Positions 26,287 through 36,800 of a DNA stretch of 64,000 nucleotides are shown here, in pieces. Under the pieces are notes generated by a model that saw only the letters and a list, made by a program, of their open reading frames with translations, was not told where the DNA came from and made no database searches. The DNA comes from Algoriphagus sp. A40. Lineage in GTDB: Bacteria; Bacteroidota; Bacteroidia; Cytophagales; Cyclobacteriaceae. The stretch spans positions 370,537 through 434,536 of the forward strand of contig NZ_MUNY01000072.1 of assembly GCF_002002735.1 (NCBI RefSeq), read 5' to 3'. Both the position numbers and the translations under genes were made by a program. Each line of letters starts with the position of its first letter. Position 1 is the stretch's first letter.

Positions 26287-29200
26287 TAGCTTCCGAGAAT
26301 TCTACCTATCAAAATCGTCTTTGGATCTGAACTTCTGATAGGGATATTTTTTGTTTCAGCGATTATTTTCAGCGTGTCATTTTTCAGTTTGCTTAGCTCC
26401 TCAGGCTTAATGGAGATTTCGGCTTTGTCCTCTGTCGCCAGTTTGACGAGTTCATCTCGGGTCAGATTAGCGGTGGCCTCTGTGGTCATCCCTTTTGCAA
26501 TAAGGATTTCTGAAATCACGAGCGTATCCAATGTAGCCGGTCTCACACCGACCACCACTACCTCACCGACTGAAATAGGTGTCATGACAATAGTGACAGT
26601 ACTTTCATTGCATATCGGCTGGATAACCTGCCGGAATCCAAGAAGTGAAATAACCAAGTTCACTCCGGGGTTTGGAAATGAAATCACAAAGGTTCCGTCA
26701 ACGTTGGTCTGTGTTGCAATTGTGGTTCCCTGCACCATCACGGTGGCACCAGGAAGGGTTTTCCCGGTGACATCCCGGATACTTCCCACGACTCTTTTGG
26801 AAGTACATTCGGTAGGTGGAGGAGTTTCGATTACTCCGCAATTTGACTTTTGATGCTCAAGGATCATTTCTTCCATCTGGTCGCGGGTCGCATTTTCCAT
26901 ATTCATTCCCAGACAGCTGAGAAGTTGTTTTCGCTCTTCCACTTCTTCCAGTACTGACGAATTGAGTTCTTCTGAGGTGAATCCTTTGGTTTCAGCAAGG
27001 CTCTTCAGTAGTTCTTGGACCTTCTGTTCAAAACCCAAATTCTCATGGTTGATTTCTCTACCAGTAAGAGTGGCCGCCACATTCTTTTCTCCCCAACAAG
27101 TCAGGATTTCTGCCGTGTAGCAAGTCTTTGTATCTGGATTTTTTACCCAAATCGTAACCCTTCCCTCATCGGCAAGACCCGATTCCTCGTCAAAAAGTAG
27201 ATAGTTAAATGAATCATCTCCGAAGTAATCTTTGGGAGGAGTGTATATGAAGGCCGGATTTTCACCGTCTGGCTGGACTTCGCCTCCTTTTGCAGACTTG
27301 TCTGCGGATGGTTTTACTTGGTACTTTCGCTCGGTCGCCAGCTGATCATTGATCATTACTTCAATGCGGATCTGTTTATTTCTTACAGTGATTGCAAAAT
27401 CCGGTCGTGCAAAAGGAGGCAAAAGCTCCCATTTTTCATCTCCACAGGCATCATTACATTCACAGGTACAAGCAGATCCGACCAGACTAAAATCTCCTAT
27501 TACTTTGCCCGTGCTCTGAAGAAAAAGAAGGAAAAAAGTTCCCCCCCGGTAGACTCCGGCTTCATGAATGAGTCCGGGATTTTTTCCCAGATAGGTAGAA
27601 AATTTCCTTGAATTTTTAAGTTTTGCTACCCGGTGGAGGTAGCTGAGATAGAGCCGCTGGATTTTAGTGAAATAAAACAAATCCAGGATCCGATATAAAA
27701 TCGGGGAAACCCGAGCCAACAGCCCATTGTAGAGTTCAAGATTTTTGTCGGTATCTTCTTCAGAGAAATCAATTTGATCCAAAAGTTTCGCTTGGATCAC
27801 TAAAATATCCACAAGGGTCTGTAGAATTTTTTTATAACCGTCCTGGAAATTTTTCCAGTCCAAATCCTCCAGGCAAGAGGTATTTGAAGCAACCCAACTT
27901 TCGAATAGCTCAAAGTATTTCATGACTTGCTCTTCGACTTCTTTGTCAAAAAGCTCCTCTTTTTCGCCATATTTCTTATTCATTTCCCGGAGGAAATTGA
28001 TGATTTCCTTGATATCCCGGATCAATCCGATCAGCTGAAGTCGATGGTGTGAATATTCTTCCTGTAAGTCATTCCATCCGCAATTCTTTTCATCCAGAAT
28101 TCCCCCTGTATCCAAATGCAATGATTCTAGATGAATCGGCAAGTTGAAATCTTTGATCAATTTCTCCACAGCAGCTTTAGCCTGGGCAATCTCCTGATCC
28201 AAATGACCTTCAATTCTCAAAAATGGATAGGCTTCTAAATCGTGAGTTAGGGGAGATTCCAAAAATGTCCCGGCTGGATTTGGCACATCGGGCTGGTTAT
28301 CATAGCTGAGTACTTCTTTTCGGTCAGCCGACCAGAGGTTTTTGGTACCCGGATCATTCCATGTTTTTTCAAAGGAATGCCAGCTTCCAATCGTTCCTTT
28401 GCTCTTGAGATTATAGTAGTAGGGAATACTTCTTTGTCCCAAAACCCCCAGTTTTTCCTTACTCGGAGTGATTTTGACCGGAAATTGGGCAGGTTTTGGA
28501 GTGCTTAAAATATCCAATTCCAAAGTTTCGATCATCAGCACTAGTCTCCTGTAGCGCTGCGCAGTTGTTTCTTTGAGCAGCTTTTGTTCGTTGAAAATCG
28601 GCGGCTGGACAAATCCATGACGGTATTTGTAAAACTCTTCCGCATTCTCAGTTTCCGGCTTTGCTTTTCCCAGCATAAGATGAAGCGGAAAAAGGGATGG
28701 ATCTGACGGGCAGGAATACCAAAGCGAAAGACCTGCTTCCACAAATTCCTCCCAAGCCAAAGCCAGTTCTTTGAAAAAGTCCCAGAGGTATTGGACGCCT
28801 TTAATATTTGCGGCAGGTGCAGTGAGGCTAGCCTGAAGTTGGGCGATTTTGGAGGTGATCGCTGCCTGATCAAAAGGGTTGGCAAAACCAAAACTTTTAC
28901 CCAAAATGGGTTCAAAAACCGAATATCCTTTTTTCAATTGCTCCCAAAATTCCGGCTTGACAGTCTCCAGAATGGTGTTTTGGTAGTGCTTTACAAAAGC
29001 ATCCAGCTGATTTGATTCGGGTTTCGAAGGATCAAAAAGAGGTTTTTTCAATTTGAAAGTCTTCAAATCGGGAGCACCTGAGAATGATCCGGAGACATTT
29101 GCGGATCGGGTCAGGATCAGATCGAGGTCAGTTTTGTTGACGAGTAATCTTCTGAGTGAAAAAACCCGGTCCTTTCCCTTGTCATCACAGGCATTGCCTA

Positions 29201-29651
29201 AACAGGACTTGAGATCCCGGTCGAAGATTTCCAGGAAAAGCAGGACATATTTTTCGTTCAGAAAAGTGGCAGGGTTGTTCAGTTTTTTGACTTCAGCATC
29301 ATCTTCTGGTTTTTCGGAAAGCATCTCCCAGAGCTGCACATCCTGTAAGGGAAAACCAAAAGGCTTGTAGGTGACTGTTTCCGGCAGCGTGTAGGAGCGG
29401 TAGTGTGTCGCTGAAAAGTCTGTCCCAATCTGAATCAGAAACCCTTCTGAGGTAATTCCAAGACCCTTGGAAATTTTCAATCCTTCGGCCAGAGGCTGGA
29501 TCTGGAGCCCGCAGACTATTCCAATCCCGATCAGTTTGGATCGGGTGAGCCTGTTTTGCTGATCCAGATAGGCGCTGAGCTGATTGAGCTGGTCGCTGGT
29601 GAGGACCTGGCTGCCTTCGAAAATCGGATAAGTTGGAATAATCTGGCTCAT
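26286..29651 (-). CDS. Large fibre-like eCIS protein with Ig-like and CarboxypepD_reg-like domains
   Basis: A 1121-aa protein in the operon slot where other eCIS loci carry the tail fibre (Afp13). The N-terminus has SQLN-type helices and LIGIGIVCGLQI (about 40-52), a pattern I know only from Bacteroidota eCIS neighbours. The middle (100-750) is long and helical. An Ig/cadherin-like repeat lies near 785-850 (FIYTPPKDYFGDDSF). Near 945-1035 there is a carboxypeptidase-regulatory-like beta sandwich (VVGSIRDVTGKTLPGATVMV, then NVDGTFVISF), the fold at the N-terminus of SusC-type receptors. Its likely role is a baseplate-attached fibre or receptor-binding protein; this is inference from domain type and position. 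No signal peptide is visible, as expected for an eCIS part. Confidence 0.7.
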   Translation of the reverse strand: MSQIIPTYPIFEGSQVLTSDQLNQLSAYLDQQNRLTRSKLIGIGIVCGLQIQPLAEGLKISKGLGITSEGFLIQIGTDFSATHYRSYTLPETVTYKPFGFPLQDVQLWEMLSEKPEDDAEVKKLNNPATFLNEKYVLLFLEIFDRDLKSCLGNACDDKGKDRVFSLRRLLVNKTDLDLILTRSANVSGSFSGAPDLKTFKLKKPLFDPSKPESNQLDAFVKHYQNTILETVKPEFWEQLKKGYSVFEPILGKSFGFANPFDQAAITSKIAQLQASLTAPAANIKGVQYLWDFFKELALAWEEFVEAGLSLWYSCPSDPSLFPLHLMLGKAKPETENAEEFYKYRHGFVQPPIFNEQKLLKETTAQRYRRLVLMIETLELDILSTPKPAQFPVKITPSKEKLGVLGQRSIPYYYNLKSKGTIGSWHSFEKTWNDPGTKNLWSADRKEVLSYDNQPDVPNPAGTFLESPLTHDLEAYPFLRIEGHLDQEIAQAKAAVEKLIKDFNLPIHLESLHLDTGGILDEKNCGWNDLQEEYSHHRLQLIGLIRDIKEIINFLREMNKKYGEKEELFDKEVEEQVMKYFELFESWVASNTSCLEDLDWKNFQDGYKKILQTLVDILVIQAKLLDQIDFSEEDTDKNLELYNGLLARVSPILYRILDLFYFTKIQRLYLSYLHRVAKLKNSRKFSTYLGKNPGLIHEAGVYRGGTFFLLFLQSTGKVIGDFSLVGSACTCECNDACGDEKWELLPPFARPDFAITVRNKQIRIEVMINDQLATERKYQVKPSADKSAKGGEVQPDGENPAFIYTPPKDYFGDDSFNYLLFDEESGLADEGRVTIWVKNPDTKTCYTAEILTCWGEKNVAATLTGREINHENLGFEQKVQELLKSLAETKGFTSEELNSSVLEEVEERKQLLSCLGMNMENATRDQMEEMILEHQKSNCGVIETPPPTECTSKRVVGSIRDVTGKTLPGATVMVQGTTIATQTNVDGTFVISFPNPGVNLVISLLGFRQVIQPICNESTVTIVMTPISVGEVVVVGVRPATLDTLVISEILIAKGMTTEATANLTRDELVKLATEDKAEISIKPEELSKLKNDTLKIIAETKNIPIRSSDPKTILIGRILGS

Positions 29652-29663
29652 AGGATTGTGGGT

Positions 29664-32600
29664 TTAAAATTCTCCCAAGGATGAAAAATTGAGGATAATG
29701 GCATCAGCCAACGTGTCGTCTTCGGCGCAATCGTGGAGGGTGCCGGAGGGATAGACATTGCGGACTTTTTCCAGAATCTCGATCAGTTGAGAAAGGGCTG
29801 ATGAAAGTAGTTTTGGATGCTGAGGGTTTTTGAGCGATTCGAGCAGCCAGGTTTTCCAGGCTTGTTCCAGCTCCTCCATGTGCTCTGGGCTGATCCAACA
29901 AATCGTCAAAAAGACGTGAGCGGGAGCCTCAGTTTTAAGTTTGGTTTCCAGGAATCTCCTGAAATCCCTGTTGATAAATCTGCCTGCCCAAAATGGAAGC
30001 AGTACATGAGCGATGCAGGTATAAGGATCGTCAAGCGTACATTCACATTCTTCCTGAAAATGCGGATCAAGTAATCGGTCTTCAATCAGTTCAGTGACTA
30101 AGACATCGGATTCATTAACAAACTTGAATTTTCCCTTATGTCTTGGCCGCAAGAGAATATGCTCAATCAGGTGTGTCCCTTCGTGGCCGAAAAATTCTTT
30201 CAGGACGAATGCCTGCATTTTTTCAATGGCCTTGAGCTCCTCGCCTCCATGAATATAAAATTCATTTCCGCTTACAGAAAGTACTTCAAAGCTTCGGGAA
30301 AGCAGGATTTCTCCGCCGATTAAGTCTTCTCTGGGTTTTGATTGGGTAGTGATAACAGTGTCGCCATCTATCAGTTCAAGCTTGAAAACCGAATAAGTAA
30401 TCAAAAAATCCTCCCCGTTAAGCTGGGTACTTATCGTGATTTCCTTCGAATGGGCAAGGACAGTCAGATGGTCGCCGGCCACTGTCAGTTCGTGTTTTTC
30501 GATCTCAGCATCGAGGATTTCCAACAAATTTTCGAAGAGGATAAGGTCCCCTTTTGTTGGATTCAGGTCGGCAGTAAGTTTGATTTTTGAACCTTCTGCA
30601 TCTGATGTGGCCAAGGTCAGAGGTTCCGGAGCAAAGCCGCTTTGAATCAACCAACAATTTCCCCATGTCCCGTCAAGAAGCTGGGCGGCCAGCGCGGCGT
30701 TGAAATCAGTTTCTGTGCTTTTGGCCAATAATCCACCCCGGATTGGATCAATCACCGAGAAATGGTAGGGAGATTCCGAATCAGGGTCTACCTGATAACC
30801 GCTTGGCCGATATGCCGCAGCAATCATATCCCAAATGTGTTCTTTGATTCGTGTTTCGGCCAAACCTTCAAGTTCTTCTTCAGAAACGGCATCGGGGACT
30901 TCCTGCTCAATTTGCCCAAAAAGAACAGGGCTACCTGTACCAAAAGGAGCATCAAAAAACTCAAAATCGATCACATACTTTGGAGGAGCCGGGGCCATCG
31001 TAGCTGTGATGGTGTATTCGTACCAGTTCTTCAGCCCCAGACTTAGGTTCTTCCGGTTTGCCCGGGAGTTTTCCACAAATTCCTTTCTGAAAATTTCCTG
31101 GATTTCTTCTAGTGCGAGTTCTGCGTCTCCTCCTGGAGCAAGTGAAGCGAAATCTTTTTTGACGCTTTCCCCCAGGATTTCTCCCTCAAAAACCAATTCC
31201 AAAATCAGACTTCCAGGTGATCCCGAAATCCCCCAATTCCCTGGATCGGACGCGATCAGGAGGATTTTCTCCAAAGCCAACTTGGCAGTTTCCAGTGAGC
31301 CAAACCCTTCGAAAATCTCGAATAGAGGCTGATCTGCTGAGTCCAAAACAACCACCGTCCAAACGCCCCCGCTTTCTGAAATGTAAAAATGATGGCTGAA
31401 AATCAGCCATTCGGCGGTTTTATGATGGATTCCATAGAGTCCAGCAACCCGGTTTTCAAGGCCGGAAAGATTGGCGATATGGTAAAATTCATCCGGAATG
31501 GCATAGTCAAATCCCTGTCCCCGCTCTGCGCTGAGTTGTGGATAATTATTGAGAAAACGGAGCTTGTCCTCGATCAGTCTTTCCTTTCCTTTTTGCGGAC
31601 TTAACCGAACTGTAAGCATTCCGTAATCCGTCAACTGCTCCGCAAAACGCCCCAAAAGATGGTTCAGGAACTGATTTCTTCTCTCCAGGTAAACTTCTTT
31701 TGGTTCGGTGAGGGAGTTCAGAATATCCTGAAGGCCTATCAGATCTTTCCATAAGTCAGCAGCATCTGGAACAAGAGATTCCAGATTTTGGGAAAAGTAA
31801 GTCTGGGTGATTTTCGGATTTCCAAAGGGATCTTTTTCAAGAGAAATAGAAAACAGGTCACGGACATTGGCGAGTTGAGCCAAATAGTTGGCCAGCAATT
31901 GCTCAAAAACAATCAGGTAGGCCTTCAGCTGCTTCACCTGAAATTCCTGAGGCCGGCTTTCTCCCTGGGGAAGCATGCCTTCTTCGCCTACTCCATAGAC
32001 CAAAGGGAAGTCATTTTGGATCGAATAGTAATCTCCAGAATCTGTGAATTCACCCGTGATTTCATCAAAATCCAGTTGGGGATATCTGTTTTTTTGGGGC
32101 CGCTTGGCATCCTGGATTTCATCCAAAAGGTCCTCGACTTCTTCTCGGTTGGCTTTGAACGGAAGGCCTTCTTTGTAATAAACCAGCTTGCTCAATTCCG
32201 AATTAAGGCGAGGCACGTAGTTTTGCTCAAATGCCAGATCAAGGCACCATCTGACGCTTTTGGATGGGATTTTTCCCTCCGGGTCATCCTGCGGCAAATT
32301 GGCGATCTGAATACTTTTTACAGCCAAAACCCCTTGGATATCCATGATCAGATGGATCAAATCCGAGACGTGGATTTTGGATTTTCGGTCGGCTTTTGCC
32401 AATTCATCGCCATCGATAAAGCCGTGTTTAAGAAGTGGCCCCTCAAATATTTCCTCGGTTGGCATACATTGCTCCGCATCCCAATCCCCGAAATAGACGC
32501 TGTCATCCTCACGGATCAGCGGGCTTATGAAATTGGGTGAAAGAAGGATTTCCGCCAATCCAGGCTCCTTGGGGGCGACTTTGATTTCAAGAATCTGATA

Positions 32601-33863
32601 AGTTCCGGCATTGTTGCCCGACCCAATGATGCTCAGTGTGGAACCCGCCTTCGGAAAAGAATCCGGATCGAGTTCCATCCAGATTTTTGCGGGATTTTGT
32701 TGAATTCTGGTCACCGGAAGGGTGCCGGATTTGCAGCGGTTGAGCATTTCATCCAGCGAGTAAAAATTGACCTGAGGCGAAAGAAAATCCCCGATCGTTG
32801 AAAAAATCCGAGCCTCGGTTAGTTCTACATCCGCTTCCGGACTTAGCTCAATGTCAGCACAGACCAGAATTTCCTCCACCCGGAGTGCATGGAATTCCAC
32901 AAAATCCTCGCAAAGGTTTCGGTTGGCATTCAGGGTTCTTTTGACATCAGCCAGGATTTCCCTGATTTTTGCGATTTTGATCAGGTAGAAGGCAAGAATC
33001 CCATTCGGATCATTGAATACAAAATTGTTGACCAAGGTATTCAGCTCTGCGATTCCCTCAATTTCCTCCAATCCGGAAGGAGTCAATTCGGTGCCGCTGA
33101 GCTGAATGTAATTGGTTGGGGAAAGTTTGTAGGTCAGTTCAAAACCCGATGGCATGTTTTGGAACTGGATAAAAATCCCCTGGATTGCCTTTCTGATGGC
33201 AGCTTTGTCTTCCCAATCGATGGGTTCGTCCCAGCGGGGAAACTCGACTTGGATATCAATGACTACTCCCGCCAAATCCGGATGCTCATCGATAGAAATC
33301 TCCATGCTGAGCTTGTTTTCATTCAAATCACCCAGCTCCTCAGTGGTATCAAATTCCAGCAAAACATCGTAGAGAATGCCCATTTGAAGGGCTTTTTCTG
33401 TCACCGGAAAAGGCTTGAAGGCCAGTTTTTTTTCTTTTCTGTCCGGATAAACAGGAATCTCATTGCTTTCCCGAAGGGTAATCCAGGCATTTTTTACTCC
33501 TGCGAATATTTTATCCAAACCTGCTTCTTCGACCACCTCCACATCCATGAGGAGTTTTCGATAGTCTTCTATGGTCAGGGCTTTGCAGGGTAGGATCTCG
33601 GAAGCTTTGAAAAACTGACTTGCAAGCGAACCTGATTCCTCTGCCAACAAATCCTGAATTGGTTTATTGGATCGATAGCTCAGGTCGGTGATCGCATAGC
33701 AAAGCACCTCCAGAATGGTGATTCCGGGATCGTGTGCGTTGTAATCTGTCCAGACATTCCCCGAAATCCGCTGGATGTACGCGATCGCTTCTTTGCGAAG
33801 CAGCTCAAAATCCATGGCCGGACTGGCTGGTTTTGCTTTCGATATCGTGATTGATTCCTGCAT
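29664..33863 (-). CDS. eCIS baseplate protein, Afp12-like (1399 aa)
   Basis: A very large baseplate component. The N-terminus has the hallmark of the baseplate-J group in eCIS and tailocin-like systems: MDFELLRKEAIAYI, then WTDYNAHDPGITILEVLCYAITDLSYR. The remainder is unusually long at about 1400 residues and rich in acidic segments. An upstream in-frame extension to 33947 exists, but it would overlap the preceding gene by 80 bases; the ATG at 33863, four bases after the preceding stop at 33868, is the sensible start. It should pair with the Afp11-like protein to form the wedge ring around the spike. The large size fits the cage-like baseplate described for AlgoCIS. Confidence 0.85.
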   Translation of the reverse strand: MQESITISKAKPASPAMDFELLRKEAIAYIQRISGNVWTDYNAHDPGITILEVLCYAITDLSYRSNKPIQDLLAEESGSLASQFFKASEILPCKALTIEDYRKLLMDVEVVEEAGLDKIFAGVKNAWITLRESNEIPVYPDRKEKKLAFKPFPVTEKALQMGILYDVLLEFDTTEELGDLNENKLSMEISIDEHPDLAGVVIDIQVEFPRWDEPIDWEDKAAIRKAIQGIFIQFQNMPSGFELTYKLSPTNYIQLSGTELTPSGLEEIEGIAELNTLVNNFVFNDPNGILAFYLIKIAKIREILADVKRTLNANRNLCEDFVEFHALRVEEILVCADIELSPEADVELTEARIFSTIGDFLSPQVNFYSLDEMLNRCKSGTLPVTRIQQNPAKIWMELDPDSFPKAGSTLSIIGSGNNAGTYQILEIKVAPKEPGLAEILLSPNFISPLIREDDSVYFGDWDAEQCMPTEEIFEGPLLKHGFIDGDELAKADRKSKIHVSDLIHLIMDIQGVLAVKSIQIANLPQDDPEGKIPSKSVRWCLDLAFEQNYVPRLNSELSKLVYYKEGLPFKANREEVEDLLDEIQDAKRPQKNRYPQLDFDEITGEFTDSGDYYSIQNDFPLVYGVGEEGMLPQGESRPQEFQVKQLKAYLIVFEQLLANYLAQLANVRDLFSISLEKDPFGNPKITQTYFSQNLESLVPDAADLWKDLIGLQDILNSLTEPKEVYLERRNQFLNHLLGRFAEQLTDYGMLTVRLSPQKGKERLIEDKLRFLNNYPQLSAERGQGFDYAIPDEFYHIANLSGLENRVAGLYGIHHKTAEWLIFSHHFYISESGGVWTVVVLDSADQPLFEIFEGFGSLETAKLALEKILLIASDPGNWGISGSPGSLILELVFEGEILGESVKKDFASLAPGGDAELALEEIQEIFRKEFVENSRANRKNLSLGLKNWYEYTITATMAPAPPKYVIDFEFFDAPFGTGSPVLFGQIEQEVPDAVSEEELEGLAETRIKEHIWDMIAAAYRPSGYQVDPDSESPYHFSVIDPIRGGLLAKSTETDFNAALAAQLLDGTWGNCWLIQSGFAPEPLTLATSDAEGSKIKLTADLNPTKGDLILFENLLEILDAEIEKHELTVAGDHLTVLAHSKEITISTQLNGEDFLITYSVFKLELIDGDTVITTQSKPREDLIGGEILLSRSFEVLSVSGNEFYIHGGEELKAIEKMQAFVLKEFFGHEGTHLIEHILLRPRHKGKFKFVNESDVLVTELIEDRLLDPHFQEECECTLDDPYTCIAHVLLPFWAGRFINRDFRRFLETKLKTEAPAHVFLTICWISPEHMEELEQAWKTWLLESLKNPQHPKLLSSALSQLIEILEKVRNVYPSGTLHDCAEDDTLADAIILNFSSLGEF

Positions 33864-33867
33864 ATCC

Positions 33868-36800
33868 TTAGGTGTCAAAAGCCTCTTCCATATCCGAACT
33901 TTCCGTGGAAACGATGTCGATGATGGCCGGCACTTCATTGTCGGCACATTCGCAATCTTCCGTTTCCAAAATCGTGATCAAATGATCTCCGTAGGTATCG
34001 ATCGATCCCACAGACCCTAGCAGCGAGACTCCTGTGCTACCCTTCGCTTCTTCCACCCGGGTTCGTGACAGAATCTCTCCGTCCACAGGATTTTTGACAA
34101 TGTGATACAGCTCAAAACAGGTCAAATAATCCACGTATGACAGTTTTTCGACAAAATGTAAAATCACCGAACTGTGGATTTCGCCTGCGAAACTGAATGC
34201 TTCCGGGCTTTGAAATGCCCAGGGAGACAGAAAAGCTTTCAGGTCATCCTCCAGTTTTTTGGCATAGAACGAGCGATCCACACCTGCCAAAAACCGGACA
34301 TTGGTTTTGACCTGAAGTTCCTCATAGACCGGATTTACTACATGGAGGTAAACTCCCGCTGAACAGATTTTCAGGATAAATTCCTTGACTTGTGCAATCA
34401 GGGCCACACTCGCTTTGGGGCGGAGTGGGTCGATCGCATTTTTGTTTTGGACATTGGCCACCAAAACAACTGTCACATGGCGGGGGGCCAAGGCTCGGTA
34501 ATTTTCCAGATTTCCATCGTATTCGGTGTGATTCAGGGTTTTGACCTGATAGATTTCGGAGAAATATTCCAGCACCAAATGCTCATAATCCCAGCGGGTG
34601 ACAGTCCGTTGTTTGTGGCGAAGCCTCTCGGAAATTCGGGTGTAAAAATCGGCTGAAGCCTCTGCAGTTTTGCCGCCAAATGAGGCAAAAGGCTGGTCAA
34701 TTTTGCTGACCTGCGCTTGGGAGATCTTAAGTTTGGCGATGGTTTTGGCAGGAAGTGCTGCAGCGAGGCGATTGGGATCATTTCCCTGGTCTTCGAAAGT
34801 CACCCGGATCGCTTGTGCTATTACCTGCGTAAAATCAGGGATAGAATCGCTGTTTTCAGCTACTGATGCCAAAATCCAAGTTAGACCCTCATCCAAAATC
34901 GTGTGTGCAGTATCTGCAGCTCTTGGCATTGTAAACCCAACAAGCCCTGTTTGGATCAATCCGTTTGTCTCATCCAAAACCAGATCAAGTTTGTCAAAAG
35001 GTTTCCAGTCATTTCCGCTCAGGTAGCTCCAGGCTAAGGCAGGGACAGCTTTTTCCGGATTGGCACTTCCATCCAGCACATGAATCAGCAATTGGATGGA
35101 CTGACCGGGAAGGTGATTTTTCAATCCGATCAGAAAATAGCCCTCTTCGGAAAAGTCAGGCAACAAAAGTCCGGTACTTTTTTCCTGCTTTGCTTCTCCA
35201 AAAGCCCCGATATGGAAAAATGAATTCCAATCGCTTTTACCGGGAATAAAGGAATCTGTGGCAGAGTAGTCCAATTTGACACTTTTTACTTCCGGGGTAT
35301 AGGGTTCATTGGGAAGAGTGACGCTATTTGGGTCTGTTGCTTTGGCTTTAAGGATCACTTGGTTTGCAAACAGCTTTGGAAATTCAGAATGACCAAAGTC
35401 TGATCCACTTAAACTTAGCTTCAAAAAGCCTCTTTTTGAGGAAGGGGACCAAGTGATGAAATCCTCCAATTCCGGTTCCGTTGGAATTGTTCCAAGTTCT
35501 GAGGAGGTCAATTCGTAAGTTTGAATCGCGGAAGGAGCAGAAGTTCCTGAGAACAGACTGATCGTCTTTTTGGAAGTTCCCCAGGATCTGTCATCGAGAA
35601 AATAGGCCTTGGCTTGGAAGGATGCATTGGATTTTGCAGGGGAATATCCCGAATAATATCCCTGAAACCCTGTTGCGCCTGTTGGAAGTCCATGCCATTC
35701 CAGATGGATATTCAAACTTTCCAGGCCTTTGCTGAAAACCTCCCGGCTGCCGATGTAAAAATTGGATCCTAAAACCGGTCTAAAACCAAAGGGATTGATG
35801 TTTTTTCCGACAGGCAAAGTTGTCTGATCATTTTGAAGGATCAGATTTTCCACTCCTTTTACGCCCACATGGATTTTTATCGAGGAAAGCTCGATGCCTT
35901 GCAAAACCGGGTAGGAGTAGCTTTGTACGGTGTCCGCCAGTTCGATCTTCATTACAGGCTGACTGGTCAGGAATTTTTGCAGCAAAACATCCCCACTATA
36001 GCCAACCACTGAATCTTGGTCCGGAACCAAATGGCATTTGAGGATAAGTTCAATGCCATTGGTTCCTAAATCTTTTAACTCATGTTTTTGGGTTTGAAAA
36101 CTGAAAATAAGGTCTGCGATTTTGTCTGGCCCCATGCCTCTCACTGAGTCGACTTGGTCAAGAGTAGTAAACTTATCACCAGATAAAGAAGCCCGTTTGC
36201 TGAGAATATTTTTGGCAGTGACTTCGCCGATGTCATAGCCTAGGAAAGGCTGGTGAATCCCGAGTTCGGGGTTGTCGAAAACGGGTCCAGCCTGAGGCTC
36301 AAGTCCTGCGATATCCTGCCAGGTGTTGGCTTTGTTGAGAAAATCGAGGACTAAGTCGTCCACATCTTCCGCATCAGTTGGGAATCCAATAGCGGCCTCA
36401 ATCCATTCTTTTTCCCCGCTAAGGAGAAACCGAAAAGTCGAATTTAGGTGGAGGCTTTTCAGCTTTTCCAGTAGCCCCGGCTGGGGTTTCAGAAGAAGGG
36501 TCAGCGTGATTTTTCGATTTCCCTCTGCCAAAGCCAAAGCAGGTGAAGCCACAGCAAATCCCAGAATGGCCGATAGTCGGTCTGAGGATGGGAAAAGGGT
36601 TTTGGGTCTTCCAAAAGGACTCCATCGGCCGTCCGGATGCAGGATTTCAGCACCTTGACCATCGGCAGAATTTGCAATCGGCGAAATGTAAAATCTGCCG
36701 TTTTCATCCCGGTAAAGGGCTTTGAGTAATGCAACCTCAGTTTTGTTGATGACTTGATCACTTTGGTTTTTGAAAAGAATCTCTTTGCCGATGTCGTCTT

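Noticed and set aside
31788..32540. A 250-codon open frame on the plus strand opposite the Afp12-like gene
   Set aside because: Antisense to a confirmed operon gene; no domain and no promoter.
33864..33947. Upstream extension of the Afp12-like gene to 33947
   Set aside because: It would overlap the end of the Afp11-like gene by 80 bases with an Arg/Ser-rich stretch; the ATG at 33863 sits four bases after the upstream stop and yields the family-typical N-terminus.
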